Positions 44,266 to 52,867 of a stretch of 64,000 nucleotides of DNA are shown one piece after another (position 1 is the stretch's first letter; the number at the start of each line of letters is the position of its first letter). Location: contig NZ_CP015348.1 in NCBI RefSeq assembly GCF_002109325.1, forward strand, positions 2,109,501 through 2,173,500. Reading direction: 5' to 3'. A program made the translations under genes and the position numbers. The notes under the pieces were generated by a model. That model made no database searches. It worked only from the letters and a program-made list of their open reading frames with translations, and was not told the origin of the DNA. The DNA is from Sporosarcina ureae. GTDB lineage: Bacteria > Bacillota > Bacilli > Bacillales_A > Planococcaceae.

Positions 44266-44306
44266 GGATGTAATAAGTTAGTAGCTGAAGTCCGTCTATA
44301 CATAGT

Positions 44307-44340
44307 GCCCTTGTCTCTTTCTGGAGGCAAGGGCTTTTTT
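44307..44340 (+). terminator. Cobalamin riboswitch terminator
   Basis: GCCCTTG / CAAGGGC stem, 14-nt loop, six Ts; 39 nt before the first start codon. Confidence 0.9.
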
Positions 44341-44378
44341 GTGTTCAATTTACCAAACTAGGACGAGGGGGAATTGAT

Positions 44379-46508
44379 TTGTTTAAGCGTTATGTATCCA
44401 TCATGGCAAGTGTTTTACTAGCAGTAACGATGCTGTTACCTGGAAGTAGTTCAGTTGCTTTAGCTAATACGGAGGTTCAGCAGACTAACACGAGCATGCA
44501 AGCTGCTACTTATACGATAGATATAGAAGTAGAAGGCTTAGCGGGTGTGATTTTAAAGGAACCGATTCAAATTACAGAGGGACAAAATGCATTAGATGCG
44601 CTGAAGAAAGCATTGGATAGTAAAAGCATAGACTACTCAATCACAGAAAGTGAATGGGGAGCTTATGTATCTTCTATTAATAATGAAGAAGCAGGTTCTT
44701 TAGGACATTGGGATGGCTGGATGTACTCGGTTAACGGTAAGGAACCAAATGTCGGTGCATCGGCTTACGTACTAGAGCAACAAGACAAATTACGCTTCTA
44801 TTATGGACGTTACGCAAGTTTATCTACGTCTGGAAGTATCCAGACAGGCTCAGATTCATCAATTACGGTAAATTTAAAAGGCGATACGTTTACTGATCAT
44901 GCAACGAATCCAACAAATTGGGTTAGCAATCAGTCGAATGTGGAAATCATTTCAATTACGAAAAAATCAAATCAACAAGTAGTCATTCAATTCAAAGGAA
45001 CATTAGAACAAGGATTCTTTCAAATTACTCCTATAGACAAGGTGACAGTAGGGGGAAAAGCGAATTCATTAACTGTTGAAGTTACTGAGGAATTAACACG
45101 AACTCAAGATGCAATTCAAAAAGCGGCAAAACAAATGATGCAAGGTCCAATCCAAAGTGAATGGGAAGCAATTGGATTAACAAAAGCGGGTTTTGATATT
45201 CACGCTGATTATGAAGAATCATTTTATAGTAACTTTGAGGATCAAATCTTAAAGAAAACAGGAAAAGGTCGTCTGAAAATAACGGATGTTGAAAGAATAG
45301 CAATGGCTGCCGTCGCTATTGGAAAAGATCCAAAGAATGTAAAGCAATTTGACTTAATCGAGAAGATTTACAACAGTGAAAACTGGACTTACCTAGACTC
45401 TGATAGCATGACGTATCAAGGTAATAATGGTCCAATCTTTGCACTCATTGCATTGGATACAAAAAACTATTCCGTACCAGAGAATGCCCGTTGGAATCGT
45501 GAAAAGATTGTTGCTGAGCTATTGAGAACACAATTAGTAGATGGATCATGGAGTCTTGCAAATGATCCTCCAGGAAAGACTAGCTATGACATTACTGCCA
45601 TGGCGCTAATAGGATTGGCTCCTTATACGGATCAACCCGCTGTTAAAAATGCAGTGGAACAGGCAGTAAACTTTTTATCAAAGAACCAAGGTGCAACTGG
45701 CGGGTTTAATGAGGAGTTTGTAGGCGGTATTTCAAGTGAAGCTACTTCACAAGTGATTATCGGATTAACAGCAAATAACATTAATCCACAAAGTGAAAAG
45801 TTCACTAAGAATGGTATCAACTTGATCGATCATCTTTTAAGCTTCCAAGCTGAGGATGGTGGTTTCAAACATACAATTGGTGAAAAGGGTTCAAATGGTA
45901 TGGCAACTGAGCAGGCACTACAAGGTTTAGTTGCGTATGACTTATTTACAAAAGGTGAAGGACGTCTATATGACTTTTCGAAAGAAATTTCACAGACCAA
46001 CCCTGAAATTGAACAAAATACGGCTATATTAAAAGGTCTATTGAATGGTAGTCTATTAAACATTCAGAAGAGTAAAGATAATATTTGGTCTCCTATAGCA
46101 CTTGAAAATGCACAAGCCAAAGAAGGATACTTCATCGTTCAAGCTGGAGAAAATGGTACTAAAAAAGAAGTGAAAGTACCGAATGGAACGAAAAAAGTAT
46201 TCTTAGTCGATAACGATCGTTCATATAAGGATTTCGATATTGCTGTAGTTACGCCGAACAAACCATGGACAATCACATTTAATGAAACGGTAAAGGATTC
46301 AGTAGATAACCTTTCAAAAATCTACGTTGAAGATATCCAAGGTAGTAAAGTTCCAGTAAATGTAACGGCGAATGGAAATAAAGTGACTGTTACACCGCAA
46401 TCGAACTATACAAGTGGACGACTTTATTCATTATTTATTGTTGAACCGGTATCGGATAAAGATACAACACTTAAACAAGCAACACGTAAACTATTCATCA
46501 TCCAATAA
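44379..46508 (+). CDS. Secreted intrinsic-factor-like protein (DUF4430 + alpha6/alpha6 toroid)
   Basis: 709-aa secreted protein. Signal peptide 1-29 (cleavage after VALA). Residues ~45-150 are DUF4430, the transcobalamin beta-domain fold (ITEGQNALDALKKAL, WDGWMYSVNGKEPNVGASAY). Residues ~240-540 form an alpha6/alpha6 toroid with repeated motifs (SMTYQGNNGPIFALIALDT, SYDITAMALIGLAPYTDQPA, SSEATSQVIIGLTANN, GMATEQALQGLVAYDLF). Residues ~570-709 are an Ig/SbsA-like domain. Human intrinsic factor and transcobalamin use the same two folds, toroid first. TTG start behind GAGGGGG. First gene after the cobalamin riboswitch; probably captures B12. No cell-wall anchor is seen, so it may be released or held by the C-terminal domain. 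Confidence 0.85.
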   Translation: MFKRYVSIMASVLLAVTMLLPGSSSVALANTEVQQTNTSMQAATYTIDIEVEGLAGVILKEPIQITEGQNALDALKKALDSKSIDYSITESEWGAYVSSINNEEAGSLGHWDGWMYSVNGKEPNVGASAYVLEQQDKLRFYYGRYASLSTSGSIQTGSDSSITVNLKGDTFTDHATNPTNWVSNQSNVEIISITKKSNQQVVIQFKGTLEQGFFQITPIDKVTVGGKANSLTVEVTEELTRTQDAIQKAAKQMMQGPIQSEWEAIGLTKAGFDIHADYEESFYSNFEDQILKKTGKGRLKITDVERIAMAAVAIGKDPKNVKQFDLIEKIYNSENWTYLDSDSMTYQGNNGPIFALIALDTKNYSVPENARWNREKIVAELLRTQLVDGSWSLANDPPGKTSYDITAMALIGLAPYTDQPAVKNAVEQAVNFLSKNQGATGGFNEEFVGGISSEATSQVIIGLTANNINPQSEKFTKNGINLIDHLLSFQAEDGGFKHTIGEKGSNGMATEQALQGLVAYDLFTKGEGRLYDFSKEISQTNPEIEQNTAILKGLLNGSLLNIQKSKDNIWSPIALENAQAKEGYFIVQAGENGTKKEVKVPNGTKKVFLVDNDRSYKDFDIAVVTPNKPWTITFNETVKDSVDNLSKIYVEDIQGSKVPVNVTANGNKVTVTPQSNYTSGRLYSLFIVEPVSDKDTTLKQATRKLFIIQ

Positions 46509-46545
46509 GACACTTTTTAAAAGAAGAACATAGGAGGTATGCGTT

Positions 46546-48930
46546 ATTTCTATCATCAAAAATTTCACGAAAATAACAGCAGCATTCGCATTGGCGAGTG
46601 CAGCTGTCCTCATGCCGATTGCTCCTTCATTTGCAGAGCAACCGACGCCGATCTATGAAAATCAATCTACACAGACATTACAGCACTCTATTACCATCTC
46701 TTCTACAGAGATACCGATGCCTCTTTCTACTGTGGAAGTCCATGAAGGTGACACAGTTCTAAGCGTATTAAAACGCAGCGTAAAGGCTAACGACATAAAA
46801 ATGAAATATAGAGGCGGCGATGGCGAGACCGCTTATGTTGAATCAATTAATGAAGTAGCAGAATTCGACCGCGGACAAGGCAGCGGCTGGATGTACAGCG
46901 TCAACGGTACCTTCCCGAATCGTGGAGCCGGTGTCATTAAGCTTATCCCTGGCGATAAAGTGGAATGGAAATATACGACGGATTTAGGTAAGGATCTAAA
47001 CGCGGATCTATTCCCGTTCCGTGAAGACTTGGAGCCTAAGATTTCAGTATCAGGAGTGACTTCCGGAACAACCGTTACGAAGTCTACTCTTTCCTTCCAA
47101 GTGAACGCAGCTAGTTATTTCGGCACAGCACTTCAGCCGACTGCTACTGTAAATGGTAAGCAAACAGTTGTGACGGGAAATACAGTAAACGCAGTATTGC
47201 AAAATGGTGAGAATACTATCGTTTTGAAGGCGACGGATGCGAAGAATGATTCGGTTACGAAAACAATGAAGGTTACGTACGCGCCAACTGCGAAACCTGA
47301 ACCGAACCCTTCACCAAATCCAAACCCAAACCCAGTACCAAACCCAAACCCACCAACGGAGCCACCGGTAGTGAAGCCAGAACCGGAAACACCGTCTGCT
47401 AAAGATTATGCTCAGCTTGTCACTTCAGCAATCGACAAGGCAAGTGCGCAGATGCTTTCTAGTTCGATCGAAAGTGAATGGCAGGCAATCGGACTTGTGA
47501 AAGCAGGTAAGAAAGTTCCGGCTTCTTATAATAAAGCGTTCTATGAAAACCTGAAGGATCAAGTGACGAGCCGATCTGGCAAAGGTCGCATGAAGATTAC
47601 GGATGTAGAACGTTTAGCGATGGCAGCCGCAGCAATCGGTATTGATCCGATGAACGCAGACGGCAAAGGATTTAATTTAATTGATAAAATCTTAAATAGT
47701 GAAAAGCATTTGACAGGCGCAGATAGCCTGACGTATCAAGGGAATAACGGTATTATCTTCGCGTTAATTGCATTGGATACTAGAAATTATCAAGTGCCGA
47801 GCCATTCGAAATGGACGCGTGAAAGTCTAGTTGCAGAACTATTGAAACATCAGAAAGACGATGGTTCATGGAGCCTGTCAACGAGTAAAGAAGGATCAAC
47901 GAGCTATGATATTACGGCAATGGCGTTAATCGGAATTGCACCGTATACCGATCAGCCGAAAGTTCGTCAAGCGATGGACCGGGCAGTGAAGTTCTTGGCG
48001 GATGCACAAGGTCCAACAGGTGGTTTTGATGAAGCATTTGTTGGTGGTATTTCCAGTGAAGCGACGTCACAAGTCATTATCGGCTTGACTGCGAATCAAA
48101 TCGATCCACGTATGCCCATGTTTACAAAGAACGGCATTAACTTGATCGATCACCTATTGAGTTTCCAGACATCTGACGGTGGATTCCAGCATACAGCGGG
48201 TGATAGCCGATCGAATAGCATGGCCACAGAGCAAGCTTTGCAAGCATTAGTAGCATTTGATTTATTCACGAAAAATAAAGGTGTATTGTACGACTTCAAA
48301 GATGTACCGGTTCTTCCGGCACCAAAGCCAGATCCTGAACCAACACCTAACCCAGATCCGAAACCAGAACCAGAACCAGAACCCACTCCAACTCCACAGT
48401 TTACGGATGTTACAGGGCACTGGGCAAATGAATATATTAATCAGGCGGTTGAGCAAGGAATCGTAAGCGGTTATGAGGATCATACGTTCAAGCCGAATCA
48501 ATCATTGACGCGTGCTCAAGCGGTATCTATTATTGTGCGGGCGTTGGACTTGAAGACGGATAAGAAAGCACCATTCTTGGATACGCAAAATTATGCGTCA
48601 AGCACGCAAGCACAAATTGCGGCTGCCTACCATAATGGTATTGTGAATGGAAAAGACGGTAAATTTATGCCGGCACAAAAAGTAACGCGTGCTCAAATGG
48701 CATTGATGTTATTCCGTGCGTATGAAGTGAAGAATGGTGAAGCGTATACGATTAAGCAAGTAGCGCCTTTCCGTGATATTCATTCATACAATATGGAAGC
48801 GATACGGGCGATGACGATGCTATATGATTTGAATATGGCTAAGGGAGAAAAAGGCAACTTCATGCCAAATAACTCTACGTCTCGTGCACATGCAGTAAAA
48901 ATGTTAATCGAGTTTTTGAATACAAAATGA
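46546..48930 (+). CDS. SLH-anchored intrinsic-factor-like protein; apparent AUU start
   Basis: About 794-aa paralogue of the preceding gene product. Domains: signal peptide (1-31, SIIKNFTK..., cut after SFA), DUF4430 (~45-150, GSGWMYSVNGTFPNRGAG), an Ig-like domain (~165-245), a Pro/Asn-rich linker, the alpha6/alpha6 toroid (~290-590, very close to the first protein), a second Pro/Glu linker and three SLH repeats (~630-794) that bind secondary cell-wall polymer. The only well-placed initiation site is ATT at 46546, 8 nt after AGGAGG; ATG 46539 is out of frame and TTG 46591 would cut into the signal peptide. No terminator separates it from the first gene, so both obey the cobalamin riboswitch. 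Confidence 0.85.
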   Translation: MSIIKNFTKITAAFALASAAVLMPIAPSFAEQPTPIYENQSTQTLQHSITISSTEIPMPLSTVEVHEGDTVLSVLKRSVKANDIKMKYRGGDGETAYVESINEVAEFDRGQGSGWMYSVNGTFPNRGAGVIKLIPGDKVEWKYTTDLGKDLNADLFPFREDLEPKISVSGVTSGTTVTKSTLSFQVNAASYFGTALQPTATVNGKQTVVTGNTVNAVLQNGENTIVLKATDAKNDSVTKTMKVTYAPTAKPEPNPSPNPNPNPVPNPNPPTEPPVVKPEPETPSAKDYAQLVTSAIDKASAQMLSSSIESEWQAIGLVKAGKKVPASYNKAFYENLKDQVTSRSGKGRMKITDVERLAMAAAAIGIDPMNADGKGFNLIDKILNSEKHLTGADSLTYQGNNGIIFALIALDTRNYQVPSHSKWTRESLVAELLKHQKDDGSWSLSTSKEGSTSYDITAMALIGIAPYTDQPKVRQAMDRAVKFLADAQGPTGGFDEAFVGGISSEATSQVIIGLTANQIDPRMPMFTKNGINLIDHLLSFQTSDGGFQHTAGDSRSNSMATEQALQALVAFDLFTKNKGVLYDFKDVPVLPAPKPDPEPTPNPDPKPEPEPEPTPTPQFTDVTGHWANEYINQAVEQGIVSGYEDHTFKPNQSLTRAQAVSIIVRALDLKTDKKAPFLDTQNYASSTQAQIAAAYHNGIVNGKDGKFMPAQKVTRAQMALMLFRAYEVKNGEAYTIKQVAPFRDIHSYNMEAIRAMTMLYDLNMAKGEKGNFMPNNSTSRAHAVKMLIEFLNTK

Positions 48931-48936
48931 TCAGGC

Positions 48937-48963
48937 AATCTTGCATCCACGTGGTGCAAGATT
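48937..48963 (+). terminator. Intra-operon hairpin
   Basis: AATCTTGCA / TGCAAGATT, 9-nt loop, weak tail without a T run. Probably a partial terminator or RNA-stability element that lowers ECF expression relative to the surface proteins. Confidence 0.4.
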
Positions 48964-49007
48964 ATCTGTCTTTATCGTAGATTGTGTGGAGAGAGAGGGG
49001 AAGGGCT

Positions 49008-49886
49008 GTGGGCAATGGAATACAGGCAATTCACCCTTTCGTAATGTTTTTCTATTATATTTGCATAGGATTTTTTGCGATGTTTTTTAACCACCCGCTC
49101 TTTTTGCTGGGGGGCAGTCTTTCATTGATTGCAGTCAATTTATCACATGACGGCGGTCGAGCTATGAAGCAGTGGGCACCGTTGATGATCGTGATGACGG
49201 TAGTTATTATTGTGATCAATCCGTTCATTAATTCAAGAGGGACGCATGTGTGGTTTTATATTTTCAGGAAACAAGTGACGTACGAAGCGACGCTATATGG
49301 TGTCGTGACGGCACTGTCGCTGTTGATGATACTGCTAGTCTTCGTTTCGCTAAACAATGTGTTGAATGGCAATAAATTATTATACATATTTGCAAGAATC
49401 TTACCACGTACCGCTTTTTTGATTATGATGTCGATTCGTTTCGTACCGTTATTGAAAAGACGTTTAACGGAAATACAGGATGTACAACGGTTGAAAGGAA
49501 TGACTATGACACAAGGGACGTTGCGTGAAAGAGCAAAGAGTGGCATGTCGATGTTGCAAATTCTATTGTCGTGGTCATTGGAAGAAGCTGTAGAAACAGC
49601 AGATTCGATGAAAGCAAGAGGCTATGGTTTAGGTAAACGACGACCTTATATCCCCTATCGCATGACGAAATCTGATACGTACTGGTTGAGCTATTTAGTT
49701 TTATTTTTTGCTTTATGTGTCACGGGTGGGTTGATGGGGTTTGGAAAAATCATGATTTATCCGGAACTAGGTACATTGCATTTGTCGTTCTCTGATTGGA
49801 TAGTATTCATTTGCGGAATGGCCATTGCGTTGTTTCCAGTATTTGTAGAGGGGAGAGAACAACTGAAATGGAATTATTCAATTTGA
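49008..49886 (+). CDS. ecfT: ECF transporter T component (EcfT/CbiQ family)
   Basis: 292-aa transmembrane coupling subunit with five to six TM helices. The cytoplasmic coupling motifs include ADSMKARGYG (~residues 195-204), carrying the Ala-Arg-Gly signature that docks on the ATPases; the first arm is around RFVPLLKRRLTEIQDVQRLKG. GTG 49008 follows AGGGGAAGGG; the longer ORF start is unsupported. Lies 77 nt after the SLH protein gene and overlaps the ATPase gene by 19 nt. Inferred job: energy coupling for vitamin B12 uptake. Confidence 0.88.
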   Translation: MGNGIQAIHPFVMFFYYICIGFFAMFFNHPLFLLGGSLSLIAVNLSHDGGRAMKQWAPLMIVMTVVIIVINPFINSRGTHVWFYIFRKQVTYEATLYGVVTALSLLMILLVFVSLNNVLNGNKLLYIFARILPRTAFLIMMSIRFVPLLKRRLTEIQDVQRLKGMTMTQGTLRERAKSGMSMLQILLSWSLEEAVETADSMKARGYGLGKRRPYIPYRMTKSDTYWLSYLVLFFALCVTGGLMGFGKIMIYPELGTLHLSFSDWIVFICGMAIALFPVFVEGREQLKWNYSI

Positions 49887-51541
49887 AGCACGTCTCGTTT
49901 TCTTTTCCTACTACAGATCAGCAAGTGCTATCGGACGTTACACTTTCCGTTAATGAAGGGGAATTCCTCGTTATTGGCGGTGCTAGTGGCAGTGGCAAGA
50001 CGACTTTATTGAAACTGCTGAAGAGGGAATTGACGCCTGTCGGGAAGCTCGAAGGTGATATTTTGTATAAAAATAAACCGATCAGCGAGTGGGAAGAGAG
50101 GCAGATGGTCGAACAAGTAGGCTATGTGTTCCAAGATCCGGACAATCAAATCATCATGGATGAAGTGATGCAGGAGATTGTCTTTGGGCTAGAAAATTTA
50201 GGGTGTTCAACGTTTGAAATGCGCAAGCGTGTAGCGGAAATGGTGCATTTTTTCGGAGTAGAGGGCTTGTTGAATGCAAAACCTTCCGAGTTGTCTGGTG
50301 GCCAGAAGCAATTATTGAATCTATTATCCGTACTGCTCATGAAGCCTCGTGTACTATTACTCGATGAACCGACATCACAACTTGATCCGGTGGCAGCAAA
50401 AGAATTAGTGCTGATGCTGGAACGATTGAATAAAGAAGCTGGTATGACAATCGTATTGGTGGAGCATCGTTTGGAAGAATTATATGCAGTGGCAGATCGT
50501 GTCGTTTTGATGGAATCAGGAAAGATTCGATATGAAGGGAATAGTCGACAAGTGATCGGTAATCTGTACGCAGAGGAAGCGTCGCAGTTCTTTCCGTATG
50601 TACCTGCTTTTGCACGGCTTTATATGGAATTTGAAGAAAATCCCGTTGTCTCTGCAATACCGCTTACGGTGAAAGAATGTAAACAGTGGATTGGCCGGGA
50701 AGAGCGGCAGATCGTGCCTGTTGAATTGCAATCTATCCTATCTAAGAAGCAAATAATACTTGAAATGGATGATGTGTTTTTCCAATATCAAAAGAAAGCG
50801 CCTTTTATCTTGAAGAGTTTTACGTTGCGCATCCAAAAAGGCCAGTTCTTTGCGATGGTCGGAGGAAATGGTAGCGGGAAGACGACTGCATTACGTGCAG
50901 GTCTTGGCAGTATTAAACCACAGCGAGGTAAGGTGCGTTTACTTGGGCAAGACATGAAGAAGATGAAGGATTCTGAGTGGCTTGGGAAAATTGCCTACTT
51001 ACCGCAAAATCCGCGAACGTATTTTGTTCAGCAAACGATTGAAGAAGAGATGCAAACGATTGGGGAGCGCTTAAAGCTATCCGATACGAAAGAACGTATG
51101 AACCGTCTGCTTGAGTCGTTTGGGATTTCCCATTTACGTGCGCGTCATCCGTATGATTGTTCAGGTGGCGAAGTTCAGAAAGCGGCCCTTGCCTGTATTC
51201 TGATGGGTGAGCCTGAAATGTTGTTCATTGATGAGCCGACTAAGGGGATGGATCCAGTGTCTAAACGACATCTCGGCGAGTTATTATATGGGTTGCAGCA
51301 AGACGGACTGACTATTTTCATGGTGACACATGATATCGGCTTTGCAGCGAGTTATGCAGAGCGATGTGCGATGATGTTCGACGGTGAAATAGCAGCAGAC
51401 GGTACACCAGATGAATTATTCAAAGGCAATTATTTCTACACGACGGCGATTAATCGAGCGACAAGGGAAACTAGGCGGCCGGAAGTGTTGACGTATGAGG
51501 AGGCTGCTGCCACATGGGGCGTTCGCGAAAGTACTTATTGA
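49868..51541 (+). CDS. ecfA: ECF transporter fused double ATPase (EcfA-EcfA')
   Basis: 557-aa protein with two complete ABC domains. Domain 1: Walker A GGASGSGKTT (~38-47), signature LSGGQKQ, Walker B VLLLDEP. Domain 2 (from ~300): Walker A GGNGSGKTT, signature CSGGEVQ, Walker B MLFIDEP. Fused ATPases of this kind serve dedicated (group I-like) ECF importers. ATG 49868 follows GAGGGGAGAG. Overlaps both neighbours (19 nt with ecfT, 28 nt with the S component), so the three are tightly coupled. Confidence 0.9.
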   Translation: MELFNLKHVSFSFPTTDQQVLSDVTLSVNEGEFLVIGGASGSGKTTLLKLLKRELTPVGKLEGDILYKNKPISEWEERQMVEQVGYVFQDPDNQIIMDEVMQEIVFGLENLGCSTFEMRKRVAEMVHFFGVEGLLNAKPSELSGGQKQLLNLLSVLLMKPRVLLLDEPTSQLDPVAAKELVLMLERLNKEAGMTIVLVEHRLEELYAVADRVVLMESGKIRYEGNSRQVIGNLYAEEASQFFPYVPAFARLYMEFEENPVVSAIPLTVKECKQWIGREERQIVPVELQSILSKKQIILEMDDVFFQYQKKAPFILKSFTLRIQKGQFFAMVGGNGSGKTTALRAGLGSIKPQRGKVRLLGQDMKKMKDSEWLGKIAYLPQNPRTYFVQQTIEEEMQTIGERLKLSDTKERMNRLLESFGISHLRARHPYDCSGGEVQKAALACILMGEPEMLFIDEPTKGMDPVSKRHLGELLYGLQQDGLTIFMVTHDIGFAASYAERCAMMFDGEIAADGTPDELFKGNYFYTTAINRATRETRRPEVLTYEEAAATWGVRESTY

Positions 51542-52212
51542 TAGTATCGGTCATATTATTGGCGTTACTCGTGATTTCAATTGTTTTCTTTCATTATAAA
51601 GCCTATCTTCTATTGAGTATGATTATGATTGCGGCGATTATGATACCTTTCTTTGCTCGTTTTGAGTGGCGGGATGTAGGGGGAAGGGAAGTCGTTTTAC
51701 TAGCCATGATGGCAGCTATTGCAGCAGTCGGGCGCGTGCCATTTGCAGGACTTCCGAGTATCCAACCGACTTCATTTATTATCATTATGGCAGGATTGGT
51801 TTTTGGGGCGGAGTCGGGCTTTATCGTTGGAGCAGTGGCGGCGATTGTTTCGAATTTCTTCCTAGGACAAGGTCCATGGACGCCTTGGCAGATGTACGGA
51901 TGGGGCATGATGGGGATGACAGCCGGATTATTGCGTAACACGTCATGGATGAAAACATTATGGGGGAAATGTACATTTGGTTTCATCTGGGGCTATATTT
52001 TCGGTTGGATCATGAATATGTGGGTGATTGTTGGAAATATCGAAGCGCTGACGTGGAGTTATGTCGTTGGAATCTTCGTTTCGAGTATCTACTTTGACTT
52101 GGCGCATGCTGTATCGAATGTATTTTTCATTGTAGTGTTTAGTGCCAGTTGGATGAAGATCTTGCGACGAATTCAGGGGAAGTATGGATTGTTGCAGGAA
52201 CAGCCTGGATAG
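51514..52212 (+). CDS. ECF transporter S component, predicted cobalamin-specific
   Basis: 232-aa integral membrane protein with six or more TM helices. Recognisable S-component features: a two-helix N-terminal extension, then LLAMMAAIAAVGRVPFAGLP with the Ala-rich interface helix (~residues 64-83), FGAESGFIVGAVAAIVSNFFLGQGPWTPWQM (~108-138). It binds the vitamin. Cobalamin specificity is inferred from the riboswitch and the B12-binding-type surface proteins in the same operon, and is compatible with the predicted CblT group. AGGAGG precedes the ATG by 10 nt. Confidence 0.8.
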   Translation: MGRSRKYLLIVSVILLALLVISIVFFHYKAYLLLSMIMIAAIMIPFFARFEWRDVGGREVVLLAMMAAIAAVGRVPFAGLPSIQPTSFIIIMAGLVFGAESGFIVGAVAAIVSNFFLGQGPWTPWQMYGWGMMGMTAGLLRNTSWMKTLWGKCTFGFIWGYIFGWIMNMWVIVGNIEALTWSYVVGIFVSSIYFDLAHAVSNVFFIVVFSASWMKILRRIQGKYGLLQEQPG

Positions 52213-52242
52213 GAAAGGCTGAGACAAAACCTAATGAAATAG

Positions 52243-52292
52243 AAAAACCGCGTGAATCCAATTTACCAGCACATTGGGTTCACGCGGTTTTT
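52243..52292 (+). terminator. Terminator of the B12 operon
   Basis: AAAAACCGCGTGAA-CCAAT / ATTGG-TTCACGCGGTTTTT, a long stem with T and A runs on both sides. Confidence 0.95.
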
Positions 52293-52377
52293 ATTTTGGT
52301 CCTTTTACTTGGAATAGATTTTCTGCTTAGGTCTCAGCACTTTCAAAATGACGATTTACTAGTGCTACATTCTAAAT

Positions 52378-52572
52378 TTAAGGATGATTAATCGGGTGAT
52401 CCTCTTCAGTCAATGGATTCTTTTTTGCATTGGCATTTTTCTTCTTGGCCGCGTCGTTTTGTCCGACTACATCAAAATCATCGGGACTCAGGTCATAACC
52501 GAAACCATATTCCTCACGCATGTTGTTAGTATTGTTCTTGCTGTTCTTGTTGTTCTTGTTCTTGTTTGGCAT
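52378..52572 (-). CDS. Small Asn/Lys-rich protein, unknown
   Basis: 64-aa hydrophilic protein with low-complexity N-terminal NKNKNNKNSKNNTNN and an acidic middle (YGFGYDLSPDDFDVVG). The composition recalls small spore proteins, but no family was identified. GGAGGTG is 6 nt before the ATG on the minus strand; the longer ORF start is unsupported. Converges on the B12 operon terminator. Confidence 0.6.
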   Translation of the reverse strand: MPNKNKNNKNSKNNTNNMREEYGFGYDLSPDDFDVVGQNDAAKKKNANAKKNPLTEEDHPINHP

Positions 52573-52628
52573 GTTTGTCACCTCCGTTATAGAAGTGTGG
52601 CTCGTTTTTGAAGGATTATGCATGGGCT

Positions 52629-52760
52629 ATGAGCGGTTAACGACGCGCAATGAGCGGTTACTGGTCGTCTATGATCAGTTAAACGGATCTATGAGCGTTA
52701 GCGCACTGGCTATGATCACTTGCAGGTTTCTAAGAGCGGATGCGGCAAAGCAATGAGCGC
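52629..52760. repeat. Seven-unit, 21-bp phased tandem repeat
   Basis: ATGAGCGGTTA-type cores start at 52629, 52650, 52671, 52691, 52712, 52732 and 52753, so the period is 20-21 bp (two helical turns). Cores vary (ATGATCAGTTA, ATGAGCGTTA, ATGATCACTT, AAGAGCGGAT). The array lies ~100 bp before a response regulator gene. Confidence 0.75.
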
Positions 52761-52867
52761 AAAGAATTTCATTCGAAAACTTCTTAAGAATTTCTTCATA
52801 TTTATCCTCGTTCTTTGTTAAGAGTTGGGTGATAGAATGAAGTTATTAGTGAGACGGGGTGACGGAC

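Noticed and set aside
46539-46541. ATG as start of the SLH-anchored protein
   Set aside because: It is out of frame with the protein and only one base from the AGGAGG, too close for initiation.
52629-52760. Possible CRISPR or VNTR in a coding gene
   Set aside because: Cores are short and degenerate with a 21-bp period and no spacer organisation; no conserved frame runs through them.
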